This document shows positions 24,116 through 32,238 of a stretch of DNA of 64,000 bases, in pieces. Made by a program: the position numbers and the translations under genes. Position 1 is the first letter of the stretch. Each line of letters begins with the position of its first letter. The stretch spans positions 496,001 through 560,000 of the forward strand of contig NZ_JACHIV010000001.1 of assembly GCF_014203325.1 (NCBI RefSeq), written 5' to 3'. The stretch is from Saccharopolyspora gloriosae (GTDB taxonomy: Bacteria; Actinomycetota; Actinomycetes; Mycobacteriales; Pseudonocardiaceae). A model generated the notes under the pieces. The model had not been told where the DNA came from. It searched no databases and saw nothing but the letters and a program-made list of their open reading frames with translations.

Positions 24116-25162
24116 TTGAACCGTTACCTGCGCTGGGTCGCCGCCCTTGCGGTCGCCTCGCTCACCACCGGGTGCTCGCTCATCGGGAGCTCCGGCCCGG
24201 AGCCCGCCGCGCGCACCGTCACGCTCGTCGCGCACGATTCGTTCGTCGCCGACCCCGCCGTGCTCGCCGACTTCGAACGGCGCAGCGGCATCCACCTGGA
24301 AGTCCGCAACAGCGGTGACGCGGGCGAGCTGACGAACAAGCTGGTGCTGTCCCGAGCCGCGCCGCTCGGCGACGTCGCCTACGGCGTCGACTCGACGTTC
24401 GCGTCCCGCGCGCTCGGCGCAGGCGTGTTCGCGCCGCACCGGTCCGCCGCGGCCGAACGCGGACCGCAGCGGTACGCGCAGGACCAGGAGCAGCGGCTCA
24501 CCGCGATCGACGTCGCCGACGTGTGCCTGAACATCGACACCGGCTGGTTCGCGCAGCACCGGGTGCCGGAGCCCGCGACGTTGCGCGACCTCACCGACCC
24601 CCGCTACCGCGGGCTGATCGCGTTACCGGACCCGACGACGTCCTCACCCGGGCTCGCGTTCCTGCTCGGCACCGTCGCCGCCTTCGGCGATCCCGGCTGG
24701 CAGGACTACTGGCGGGACCTGACCGCGAACGACGTGAAGCTCTCCGCCGGGTGGGAAGAGGCCTACAACCAGGACTTCTCCGGAGCCACCGGGCAGGGGC
24801 CGCGGCCGATCGTGCTGTCCTACGCCTCCTCGCCCGCAGCGGAGGTCGACGAGACCGGTCGGCCCCGGACTCGGGCACTGCTCGACACCTGCTACCGGCA
24901 GGTCGAGTACGCCGGTGTGCTGGCCGGGGCGAAGGACCCGCAGGCCGCCGGTGAAGTCGTCGACTTCCTGCTCTCACCTGAATTCCAAGCGCAGGTGCCG
25001 GACCAGATGTACGTGTACCCCGCGGTCGACGGGGTCGCGCTGCCTCCGGGCTGGGCGGAGAGCGCGCCGCTGCCGCAGGACCCGGCGGAGCTGCCCGCCG
25101 CCGAGGTGGAACGCAACCGGGACCGCTGGGTGGAGCAGTGGCGGACGCTGGTGCGGGGATGA
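24116..25162 (+). CDS. thiB: Thiamine ABC transporter substrate-binding lipoprotein
   Basis: Binds thiamine or its phosphates outside the membrane. From the TTG at 24116 (5 nt after GGGAGGACCG) the protein has 348 residues and a clean lipoprotein signal with lipobox LTTGC near residue 20; a GTG further upstream would spoil the signal peptide. Family motifs include VTLVAHDSFVADPAVLADFE, FERRSGIHLEVRNSGDAGEL, GDVAYGVDSTFASRAL and PRPIVLSYASSPAAEV. It directly follows a TPP riboswitch and overlaps the permease gene by 4 bp. Confidence 0.9.
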   Translation: MNRYLRWVAALAVASLTTGCSLIGSSGPEPAARTVTLVAHDSFVADPAVLADFERRSGIHLEVRNSGDAGELTNKLVLSRAAPLGDVAYGVDSTFASRALGAGVFAPHRSAAAERGPQRYAQDQEQRLTAIDVADVCLNIDTGWFAQHRVPEPATLRDLTDPRYRGLIALPDPTTSSPGLAFLLGTVAAFGDPGWQDYWRDLTANDVKLSAGWEEAYNQDFSGATGQGPRPIVLSYASSPAAEVDETGRPRTRALLDTCYRQVEYAGVLAGAKDPQAAGEVVDFLLSPEFQAQVPDQMYVYPAVDGVALPPGWAESAPLPQDPAELPAAEVERNRDRWVEQWRTLVRG

Positions 25163-26757
25163 ACCACGGCCTCCGCCGGCGGTTGCCCGTGGCGCTCGCC
25201 GCGGTGATCGTGCTCGGTTTCCTCGGGCTGTTCTTCGCCTGGCCCGTCGCGGCGATCGTCGGGCTGGGACTGCGCGGTGAAGCCGGGGCGGTGCTGGTCG
25301 AGCCGTCGACGTGGCGGCTCGTGGGCTTCACGCTCGGGCAAGCCGCCGCGTCCACCGCCGTCGCGTTGCTGGCGGGACTGCCGCTGGCCTACGTGCTGGC
25401 CCGGCTCGCGGTCCCCGGCCGCGGGCTGCTGCGGGTCGCGGTGACCGTGCCGTTCGTGCTGCCGACGATCGTGGTGGGCATGGCGTTCCGGGCGTTGTTC
25501 GGCGCCGATGCCGGGGTGCTCGCGATCGTGCTGGCCAACGCGTTCTTCAACGTCGCCGTCGTCGCGCGCACCGTGAGCGGGCTGTGGAGCCACCTCGACC
25601 GGCGGATGGAGGACGCTGCCCGATCGCTCGGCGCGAGCCGGTTGCGCGCGTTCACCTCGGTGACGCTGCCCGCGCTGCTGCCCGCACTGGGATCGGCCGC
25701 CTCGGTCGTGTTCCTGTTCAGCGCCACCAGCTTCGGCGTGGTGCTGGTGCTCGGGGGTGGTGAGCTGCGGACGCTGGAGACGGAGATCTACCTGCGCACC
25801 GTGCAGCTGCTGGACCTCCCCGGCGCGGCGGCGCTGTCGCTGCTGCAGCTCGCGGCCGTCGTCGCCGCGCTGCTGGTCGCGACCGTCGCGCGACGACGCC
25901 GGGAAACGGCGCTGCGGCTGCGCGCGCCGTCCGACACCGCGCGGCGTCCGCAGGGAGCGGAGTGGTGGGTCGTCGGGCTCGCCGGGCTGGTGCTGTGCGG
26001 GCTCGGCACGCCGATCGTGACCTTGCTGCTGCGATCGGTGTCCACCAGGGACGGGTGGGGGCTCGCGGGGTACCGGGCGCTGCTGGGCACCGGGCAGAAC
26101 GGGACGTTGGAGGTCACCGGGCTCGAAGCGGCGCTCAACTCGGTGCGCACCGCCGTCGACGCGACCTGGATGGCGCTGCTGTTCGGGCTGCTGGCGTCTT
26201 TCGTGCTCGTCGCGATCCGGCGCCGGGCCGTCGCCGAAAGCCTCGACCTGGCCCTGATGCTGCCGCTGGGCGTGTCCGCGGTGACCGTCGGCTTCGGGTA
26301 CCTGATCACGCTCGGTTCGCTGCCGGGAGATCTGCGGACCTCGCCGCTGCTGGTGCCGTTCGCGCAAGCGCTGGTGGTGACACCGCTGGTGATCCGCATG
26401 GTGCTGCCGGTGCTGCGGGCCATCGACGAACGACTGCGCCAGGCCGCCGCGACGTTGGGCGCCGGGCCGTGGCGGGTCCGGCGCGAGATCGACGTTCCGC
26501 TCGCCGCGCGAACCGTGCTGGCCGCGGCGGGTTTCGGATTCGTCATCGCGCTCGGCGAGTTCGGTGCCACCGGCTTCCTCGCCCGGCCCGACGCGCCGAC
26601 CCTGCCCGTGGCCATCGCCCGGCTGCTCGGCAGGCCCGGCGAGCTCAATTCGCAACTCGCCTACGCCGCGTGCACGTTGCTGATGATCGTCACCGTGCTC
26701 GGCGTCGTGCTCATCGAGCGGCTCCGAGGACGTACCGACGCCGTGGAGGAATTCTGA
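25159..26757 (+). CDS. thiP: Thiamine ABC transporter permease (fused two-domain)
   Basis: A 532-residue permease with two BPD_transp_1 modules and about 12 transmembrane helices, the usual ThiP layout. The cytoplasmic EAA loops are RMEDAARSLGASRLRAFTSV (about 155) and RLRQAAATLGAGPWRVRREI (about 430). Its ATG overlaps the thiB stop (ATGA), and its stop overlaps the ATPase start (TGATG), so all three subunits come from one riboswitch-controlled mRNA. Confidence 0.92.
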   Translation: MNHGLRRRLPVALAAVIVLGFLGLFFAWPVAAIVGLGLRGEAGAVLVEPSTWRLVGFTLGQAAASTAVALLAGLPLAYVLARLAVPGRGLLRVAVTVPFVLPTIVVGMAFRALFGADAGVLAIVLANAFFNVAVVARTVSGLWSHLDRRMEDAARSLGASRLRAFTSVTLPALLPALGSAASVVFLFSATSFGVVLVLGGGELRTLETEIYLRTVQLLDLPGAAALSLLQLAAVVAALLVATVARRRRETALRLRAPSDTARRPQGAEWWVVGLAGLVLCGLGTPIVTLLLRSVSTRDGWGLAGYRALLGTGQNGTLEVTGLEAALNSVRTAVDATWMALLFGLLASFVLVAIRRRAVAESLDLALMLPLGVSAVTVGFGYLITLGSLPGDLRTSPLLVPFAQALVVTPLVIRMVLPVLRAIDERLRQAAATLGAGPWRVRREIDVPLAARTVLAAAGFGFVIALGEFGATGFLARPDAPTLPVAIARLLGRPGELNSQLAYAACTLLMIVTVLGVVLIERLRGRTDAVEEF

Positions 26758-27794
26758 TGGGGCTGGAAGTGCACGGGCTCACCGTCCGCTTCGGCGAGAC
26801 GACGGCGGTGCGAGAGGTGGATCTGTCCGTGCTGGACGGCGAGGTCCTGGCGCTGCTCGGGCCGTCCGGTTGCGGCAAGTCCACCCTGCTGCGGACCGTC
26901 GCCGGGCTGGAACGGCCCACGGCGGGAGCGGTGCGCTGGAACGGGCGCGACCTCGACGCGGTCCCGGTGCACCAGCGCAGGTTCGGGATGGTCTTCCAGG
27001 ACGGGCAGCTGTTCCCGCACCGCGACGTGGCGGGCAACGTCGGCTTCGGGCCGCGGATGCGCGGCGTCGGCGGGGCCGCCCGAGCCGCGCGCGTCGCGGA
27101 ACTGCTGGAGCTGGTCGGCCTCGCCGGATACGGCGCGCGCCGGGTCACCGACCTATCCGGCGGCGAAGCCCAGCGGGTCGCGCTCGCCCGCGCGCTCGCC
27201 GCCGACCCGGAACTGCTGCTGCTGGACGAACCGCTGTCCGCGCTCGACCGGATGCTCCGGGAACGGCTCGCCGTCGACCTCGCCGCGCTGCTCGGGCAGG
27301 GCCCGTCGACCGCGCTGGTCGTCACGCACGACCACGACGAGGCGTTCACCCTCGCCGATCGGGTCGCCGTCATGGCGCGGGGCGCGGTCCTGCAGGCCGA
27401 CACGCCCGCACTGCTGTGGCGGCACCCCGCCGACGACGAAGTGGCCGAATTCCTCGGCTGCACCACGTTCCTACCGGCGACCGTCCGCGACGGAACGGCG
27501 ACCTGCGCGCTGGGGACCGTCGAGGTGACCGCGAAGGACGGCGACGCGCGGCTCGGCCTGCGCGCCGCCGGAGTGCGCGCCGAGCGGGCCCGGCCCGACG
27601 TCCCCGGCGGAGCCGAACCGGTCGGCACCGTGCGGGAACGCGTCCACCGGCACGATCACGTGCGGCTCGCGGTGAACGTGCCCGAGTTCGGCCGGGTGGA
27701 GGCGGTCGCGCACATCGCCGACGCGCCCGCGATCGAAGACGAGGTGCGGCTGAGGCTGGACCCCGACGGAATCGCGCTCGTCGGCGGGGACTGA
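26757..27794 (+). CDS. Thiamine ABC transporter ATP-binding protein
   Basis: A 345-residue ATPase: Walker A GPSGCGKST near 37-45, Q-loop FQDGQLFPH, signature LSGGEAQR near 138, Walker B LLLLDEPLSALD and switch His in VVTHDHDE. It is longer than E. coli ThiQ because a C-terminal TOBE-like regulatory domain follows (about 250-345), as in sugar- and polyamine-type importers. Its start overlaps thiP by one base. The operon and riboswitch make thiamine the likely cargo. Confidence 0.88.
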   Translation: MGLEVHGLTVRFGETTAVREVDLSVLDGEVLALLGPSGCGKSTLLRTVAGLERPTAGAVRWNGRDLDAVPVHQRRFGMVFQDGQLFPHRDVAGNVGFGPRMRGVGGAARAARVAELLELVGLAGYGARRVTDLSGGEAQRVALARALAADPELLLLDEPLSALDRMLRERLAVDLAALLGQGPSTALVVTHDHDEAFTLADRVAVMARGAVLQADTPALLWRHPADDEVAEFLGCTTFLPATVRDGTATCALGTVEVTAKDGDARLGLRAAGVRAERARPDVPGGAEPVGTVRERVHRHDHVRLAVNVPEFGRVEAVAHIADAPAIEDEVRLRLDPDGIALVGGD

Positions 27795-27802
27795 ACGGCC
27801 GC

Positions 27803-28210
27803 TCAGCCGGACGGTCGTTCCAGGAAATCCGAGTCGGGCGCCGCGAATCCGAACCGCTCGTACAGGCCGTGCGCGTCCGCCGTGTGCAGCATCCACCGGA
27901 AGTCCCGGCCCGGCCCGTCCTCGATCATGGCCCGCACCAGCTCGACGCCCACCCCGTGCCCGCGCGCGGCGGGCAGGACGAACACGTCCGCGAGGTACGC
28001 GCTGAGCACTCCGTCCGAGAAGGCTCGGGCGAAGCCGAGCAACCGGCCGTCCTGCTTCCGGTAGGCGGCGACGATGCGCCACGCGCCGTCGACTTGGCGG
28101 TCGAACGCTTCCCTGGTCCGGTTGCGGCCCCAGTACGCCTCGGTGGACAGGAACTCCCACACGGCGTCGCGATCGACGCGTCGCGGGTCGTCATCGACTT
28201 CGAATTCCAC
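27803..28210 (-). CDS. GNAT-family N-acetyltransferase
   Basis: A 135-residue acetyltransferase: N-terminal WEFLSTEAYWGRNRTREAF, then YLADVFVLPAARGHGVGVEL with the acetyl-CoA pyrophosphate-binding R/Q-x-x-G-x-G/A motif (RGHGVG), and the C-terminal HGLYERFGFAAPD typical of the GNAT fold. The substrate is unknown. It is convergent with the thiamine operon (8-bp gap). Confidence 0.85.
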   Translation of the reverse strand: MEFEVDDDPRRVDRDAVWEFLSTEAYWGRNRTREAFDRQVDGAWRIVAAYRKQDGRLLGFARAFSDGVLSAYLADVFVLPAARGHGVGVELVRAMIEDGPGRDFRWMLHTADAHGLYERFGFAAPDSDFLERPSG

Positions 28211-28324
28211 CCCCGCAGCCTAGGGGCCCGCTCGCTGCGGCTGTCGTCGATTTTCCGGGGGGCGGCGATCGACGCGTTGTCCGGGCTGCGGTGGCGTCCC
28301 GCTGCACCGGGTCACAGGGTTACG

Positions 28325-28365
28325 GCCCGCCTGAGCTTCCGCGGTCCGCGGATGCTCAGGCGGGC
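28325..28365 (-). terminator. Terminator downstream of the ABC exporter permease
   Basis: GCCCGCCTGAGC at 28325-28336 pairs perfectly with GCTCAGGCGGGC at 28354-28365 (17-nt loop), 7 bp beyond the permease stop on the minus strand. Confidence 0.6.
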
Positions 28366-28371
28366 ACGGGG

Positions 28372-29235
28372 TCACGCGTCTCGGGTGACCATGCGCAACA
28401 CCGTCGCGGACAGGCCGATGACCAGGTAGCAACCGGCTCGCAGCAGGCCCGTGGACAAGGTGTCCGTGAAGATCGGATCCCGCAGCACGTCGATCACGGC
28501 GGACCAGTCGGTGGTGATCAGCAGCGGACGCAGCCACTCCAGCGACGGCACCGTCCCCAGCACGCCGAACACGATGAGCGCCGCCATCGTCCCGGCCATC
28601 ACCACGAGCGGGTGCTCGGTCAGCGAGGACAGCGCCAGCGCCACCGCGCCGATCGCCGCCATCTGCGCCGCGCACCAGAGCACTGCCAGCGCGATCCTGC
28701 CCAGCGCGGCGCCCAGCGACAGCGTCGTCCCGGACAACGTCACCAAGCCGTCCCCGCCGACGATGATCAAACCGGTGAGCAGGCCGCTCACGGCGAGCAC
28801 CAGCACCGACAGCAGGACCATCAGCAGGACGCCCGCGGACTTGACGCCCACCAGGCGAACCCGGCCGAGCGGCGCGATCAGCAGACCGCGCAGCGTGCCG
28901 TGGGACGCCTCGCCCGCGATCGCGTCCGCCGCGACCATCGCCACCACCAGCGGCAGCAGCATCGATTGCGCCAGCAGGATGCTCGCCACCGGCAGCACCA
29001 GGCCGTTGCCCGCGACCGAGCTCAGCAGCCCCGGGCCCCCGCCGCTGCCCGGTCCACCGGTCAGCGCGATCCCCACCCCGATCAGGACCGGCAGTCCCGC
29101 CAGCATCAGCAGCGCGAGCAGGTTGCGCGGGCGGCGCAGCACCCAGCGGAACTCGGCCAGCAGCACCCGCGCCAGCGGCGCCGATCGGCGCCCGGCGGGT
29201 GCCGGGGAAACCTCGGCGGACACGGTCGCGGTCAT
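28372..29235 (-). CDS. ABC-2-type exporter permease
   Basis: A 287-residue membrane protein with six predicted helices: VLLAEFRWVLRRPRNLLALL leads into helix 1, followed by LVLPVASILLAQSMLLPLVV, AGVLLMVLLSVLVLAVSGLL, ALAVLWCAAQMAAIGAVALA, and helices near 225 and 270. The motif DAIAGEASHGTLRGLLIAPL between helices 2 and 3 is typical of ABC-2 and NosY-like permeases. Its ATG overlaps the stop of the ATPase gene by 4 bp. Confidence 0.85.
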   Translation of the reverse strand: MTATVSAEVSPAPAGRRSAPLARVLLAEFRWVLRRPRNLLALLMLAGLPVLIGVGIALTGGPGSGGGPGLLSSVAGNGLVLPVASILLAQSMLLPLVVAMVAADAIAGEASHGTLRGLLIAPLGRVRLVGVKSAGVLLMVLLSVLVLAVSGLLTGLIIVGGDGLVTLSGTTLSLGAALGRIALAVLWCAAQMAAIGAVALALSSLTEHPLVVMAGTMAALIVFGVLGTVPSLEWLRPLLITTDWSAVIDVLRDPIFTDTLSTGLLRAGCYLVIGLSATVLRMVTRDA

Positions 29236-30209
29236 GACTCCTCCTCGGTGAGCCGGGCGAACAGGTCCTCGAGGCCCGCGCGCCCGCGCCGCGCCTCGTG
29301 CACCCCGACGTCGGCGCGCACCAGCGTCGCCAGCACCTCCGGAGCGTCCACTTCGGACAGATCCACGCGCAGGGCCTGCTGTTCCACGCGAGCGGAGATC
29401 CCGTTGTCCCGCAACGCGTCCAAGCCGGCGGTGAGGTCCGACGTGGAGATCATCAGGTGCGGGCCGCCCGACTCGAGCAGCTCCGCCAGCCCTCCCTGCG
29501 CGACCAGCGTGCCGCGGTGCATCACGGCCACGTGGGTGCAGGTCGCCTCGACCTCGGCCAGCAGGTGCGAGGAGACCAGCACCGTCGTGCCCACCGCGTG
29601 CAGTTCGGCGATGATCTGCCGGATCTCCCTGGTGCCCGCCGGGTCCAGACCGTTCGTGGGCTCGTCGAGCACCACGAGCTCGCGCGGTACCAGCAGCGCC
29701 GCGGCCAACCCCAGCCGCTGCTTCATGCCCAGCGAGTAGCCGCGGAACCGGCGGTCGGCGGCAGCGGTGAGCCCCACCCGCCGCAACGCCTCGTCCACCG
29801 CCGAGCGGATGTCCTGGCTCGCCAGGTTCGGCTCCATCGCCGCGCAGCGCAGCAGGTTCTCCCGGCCGGACAGGAACGGGTGGAACCCCGGCCCCTCCAC
29901 CAGCGCGCCCACCTTCGGCAGCACTCGGTCCGCCTCGTCGGGCAACGCGTGACCGAGCAGCTCCACCGAACCGGCCGTCGGCCTGATCAAGCCCAGCAGC
30001 ATCCGGATCGTGGTGGTCTTGCCGGATCCGTTCGGCCCTAGCACCCCGACCACGGCGCCGCGCGGGACCGCGAGATCGATTCCGGCCACCGCGGCCGTGT
30101 CGCCGTAGGTCTTGCGCAACCCGGAGGTGCGCGCGGCGTACACCTCGACCGGGGTGGGGGCGGCGGCGACCGCCCCCACCTGTTCGGCCTGGTCGGCCAC
30201 TTCGGTCAT
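29232..30209 (-). CDS. ABC exporter ATP-binding protein
   Basis: A 325-residue ATPase of the CcmA/DRA type: Walker A GPNGSGKTT, Q-loop GALVEGPGFHPFLSGREN, signature YSLGMKQRLGLAAALL, Walker B LVVLDEPTNGLDP and switch His in VLVSSHLLAEVEA. The first 30 residues are a non-conserved Ala/Val-rich extension. The ATG at 30209 shares a base with the upstream stop (TGATG). With the permease and the secreted LolA-like protein it forms a three-gene operon divergent from a two-component system. Confidence 0.88.
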   Translation of the reverse strand: MTEVADQAEQVGAVAAAPTPVEVYAARTSGLRKTYGDTAAVAGIDLAVPRGAVVGVLGPNGSGKTTTIRMLLGLIRPTAGSVELLGHALPDEADRVLPKVGALVEGPGFHPFLSGRENLLRCAAMEPNLASQDIRSAVDEALRRVGLTAAADRRFRGYSLGMKQRLGLAAALLVPRELVVLDEPTNGLDPAGTREIRQIIAELHAVGTTVLVSSHLLAEVEATCTHVAVMHRGTLVAQGGLAELLESGGPHLMISTSDLTAGLDALRDNGISARVEQQALRVDLSEVDAPEVLATLVRADVGVHEARRGRAGLEDLFARLTEEES

Positions 30210-31354
30210 CACGGAGTCCCGACAGCGGCGGTGAGCACCTGCTCCGGCACCGCGCCGGCTGCGACCCGGCCATCGGCGGTCACCAATGCGGAACCGACCT
30301 TCGTGCTGATCAGCCAGCCCTCACCCCACGGGCCGTTGACGGGCTTGCCGAGCTGCTGCGCCAGCGCCTGCGGGGTCGTCCGCTCGCCACCCCGCTCCGG
30401 GGCGAAGCCGGGGCGTCCCGACTGCTCGCCCGGGGGCTGCTCGCCGTGGGACTGCGTGGTCTGCGGCAGGCGCGTGACGACCACCGTGTCCCAGCCGTCG
30501 CCGACCACGGTCGGGTGCTGACCGGCCGGGTGCTGCGGGCGGTCCGCCGGGGACCGGTCGCCGGTGGGGTGTTCCTCGACCTTCGCGCCGTCCGGCGGGG
30601 TGAAGCGGAACATCGCCGGGTCCGGCGGGGACAGGTCGAGGTCGGAGAAGCCCGCGCGCAACGCCGGGTCGTCCGAGCCGTTGGTCAGGACGGTGACCTC
30701 CAGCGGCGACCGCGTCTGCGCGTCCACCGCCAGCCGGACCTCGCGCAGCACGGTGCGCTCGGCGGGCTTCGGCGTCAGCACCAGCTCGTAGGCGTCCCGG
30801 CCCGCGACCCGCGCGGTGCCGTCCACCGCCACGTCGCTGGTCCGCCGCAGCTGCCCGACGATCTCGCGGGACAACGTCGCCGGGTCCTGCACCGCGGCGT
30901 CCGGGCCGCGGCCGTCCGGGCCGCCGGCGTGCGTTCCCGGACCGTGCTGCTGCTTGTCGCCCTTGGTGGCGGTGCGGGACTCGGAGTCCCACTTCCAGAT
31001 CGCGGAGCCGTCGTCGACGACGGTCACCTCGCCGGAGGCCGACGGGATCGAAGCCCGCTTGTGGCCCTGTCCGTCGTTCCACACCCGAAGCGTGCTGGTT
31101 CCGTCGGCGAGCATCGAAGCGGCGCCGCCGTCGGCGCCGGGCAGCGACGGCAGCCCCAACGCGTTGTCCACTCGAACCGTTCCGGACAACGCCGGGGGAG
31201 TCGCCGTCAGCACCGATTCGACCAGCTGCTCCGGGGCGACCGGGGGCAGCTGCGGGTCCTCGTCAGCACCGGCGGGCAGGGTGAGCACGGTCAAGCCGAG
31301 CAGTCCGGCCAGCCCACCGGCCGACGCGGCGAACACGACATTCCTGCGTTTCAT
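30209..31354 (-). CDS. Secreted LolA-like / sigma-regulator-type protein
   Basis: A 381-residue exported protein: basic start MKRRNVVFAASAGGLAGLLG, hydrophobic signal to about residue 30, Ala-Gly-Ala cleavage. The body has the MucB/LolA-like beta fold (LVESVLTATPPALSGTVRVD, VDDGSAIWKWDSESRTATKG, YELVLTPK, VRLAVDAQTRSPLEVTVLT). A low-complexity Pro/Gly/Gln segment (about 265-320) precedes a second small domain ending WLISTKVGSALVTADGRVAA. It probably shuttles or senses envelope lipids. AGGAGG 6 nt upstream fixes the start. Confidence 0.75.
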   Translation of the reverse strand: MKRRNVVFAASAGGLAGLLGLTVLTLPAGADEDPQLPPVAPEQLVESVLTATPPALSGTVRVDNALGLPSLPGADGGAASMLADGTSTLRVWNDGQGHKRASIPSASGEVTVVDDGSAIWKWDSESRTATKGDKQQHGPGTHAGGPDGRGPDAAVQDPATLSREIVGQLRRTSDVAVDGTARVAGRDAYELVLTPKPAERTVLREVRLAVDAQTRSPLEVTVLTNGSDDPALRAGFSDLDLSPPDPAMFRFTPPDGAKVEEHPTGDRSPADRPQHPAGQHPTVVGDGWDTVVVTRLPQTTQSHGEQPPGEQSGRPGFAPERGGERTTPQALAQQLGKPVNGPWGEGWLISTKVGSALVTADGRVAAGAVPEQVLTAAVGTP

Positions 31355-31402
31355 GCGGTCCTCCTGGTTTCGATCCGCTGCCGTGAGCGTGGCCCTGCCG
31401 AA

Positions 31403-31449
31403 CTGAGATGGACCTGAGAACGGGCCGGGGAAGCTGAGAGGGATCTCAG
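31403..31449. promoter_or_regulatory. CTGAGA operator cluster between the exporter operon and the response regulator
   Basis: CTGAGA at 31403-31408 and 31414-31419 is spaced 11 bp, a tandem layout typical of OmpR-family sites. A further CTGAGA-GGGA-TCTCAG inverted repeat lies at 31434-31449. The sites occupy the divergent promoter region, so the adjacent response regulator is the obvious candidate binder. The same 11-bp pair occurs upstream of sigE at 63696. Confidence 0.55.
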
Positions 31450-31491
31450 GGCTCGGTGCGTGAGCGGGTTCGGCCACGGCATGCTGAGCAG

Positions 31492-32238
31492 ATGCAGCCG
31501 CGGGTGTTGGTGGTCGATGACGAACCGGGTGTCCGGACGGCGTTGCGCCGTGGCCTGACCGCCGAAGGCATGGAGGTCACGGTGGCCGTCGAAGGAACCG
31601 AGGCGCTGCGGCTCGCCTCGACCGGTTCCTTCGACGTGGTGGTGCTGGACGTGATGCTGCCCGGCCTGTCGGGCTACCGGGTGCTGGAGCGCCTCCGCGG
31701 CCAAGGGGTGAGCACGCCGGTGCTGCTGCTCTCGGCGAAGGACGGTGAAGTCGACCAGGCCGACGGCCTCGACCTCGGTGCCGACGGCTACCTCGTCAAA
31801 CCCTTCTCCTTCCTGGTGCTGACCGCGCAGGTGCGCGCCTTGGCGCGACGTGGTGAGAGCTCAGTGCGCCACGACGTGCTGCGGGTGGGCGAGCTGGAGA
31901 TCGATCGCGACGGCCGCGAGGTCACCTGGTCCGGATCGACGGTGACGCTGTCCCCGCGGGAGTACGGGCTGCTCGTTGCACTGGCCGGTCGGCCGGGCAC
32001 GGTGGTGCCGAAGGAAGACCTGCTGCGGCTCGTCTGGGGAGCGGACCAGTTCGTGACCCGCAACGTCGTCGAGGTCTACATCGGTTACCTGCGCCGTAAG
32101 CTCGCCGCGGTCGGTGCCGAGCACCTGGTGCGCACGGTCCGCGGGCACGGCTACCAGATCAGCGCCGAGCAGCTGCCTGACGAGGAACCGGGGGCCGATC
32201 CCGCGAAGCTCACCCGCGATGGGGGCTCGTCCGCGTGA
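31492..32238 (+). CDS. OmpR-family response regulator
   Basis: A 248-residue regulator. The receiver domain has the acidic pair VVDDEPG, phospho-acceptor Asp in VVVLDVMLPGLSG, and Thr/Lys switch residues ending GYLVKPFS. The C-terminal winged helix has LSPREYGLLVALAGRPGTVV and VVEVYIGYLRRKLA. The ATG at 31492 is followed at once by the receiver; no SD is visible. It is coupled to the histidine kinase by a GTGA overlap and probably controls the divergent exporter operon through the CTGAGA sites. Confidence 0.93.
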   Translation: MQPRVLVVDDEPGVRTALRRGLTAEGMEVTVAVEGTEALRLASTGSFDVVVLDVMLPGLSGYRVLERLRGQGVSTPVLLLSAKDGEVDQADGLDLGADGYLVKPFSFLVLTAQVRALARRGESSVRHDVLRVGELEIDRDGREVTWSGSTVTLSPREYGLLVALAGRPGTVVPKEDLLRLVWGADQFVTRNVVEVYIGYLRRKLAAVGAEHLVRTVRGHGYQISAEQLPDEEPGADPAKLTRDGGSSA

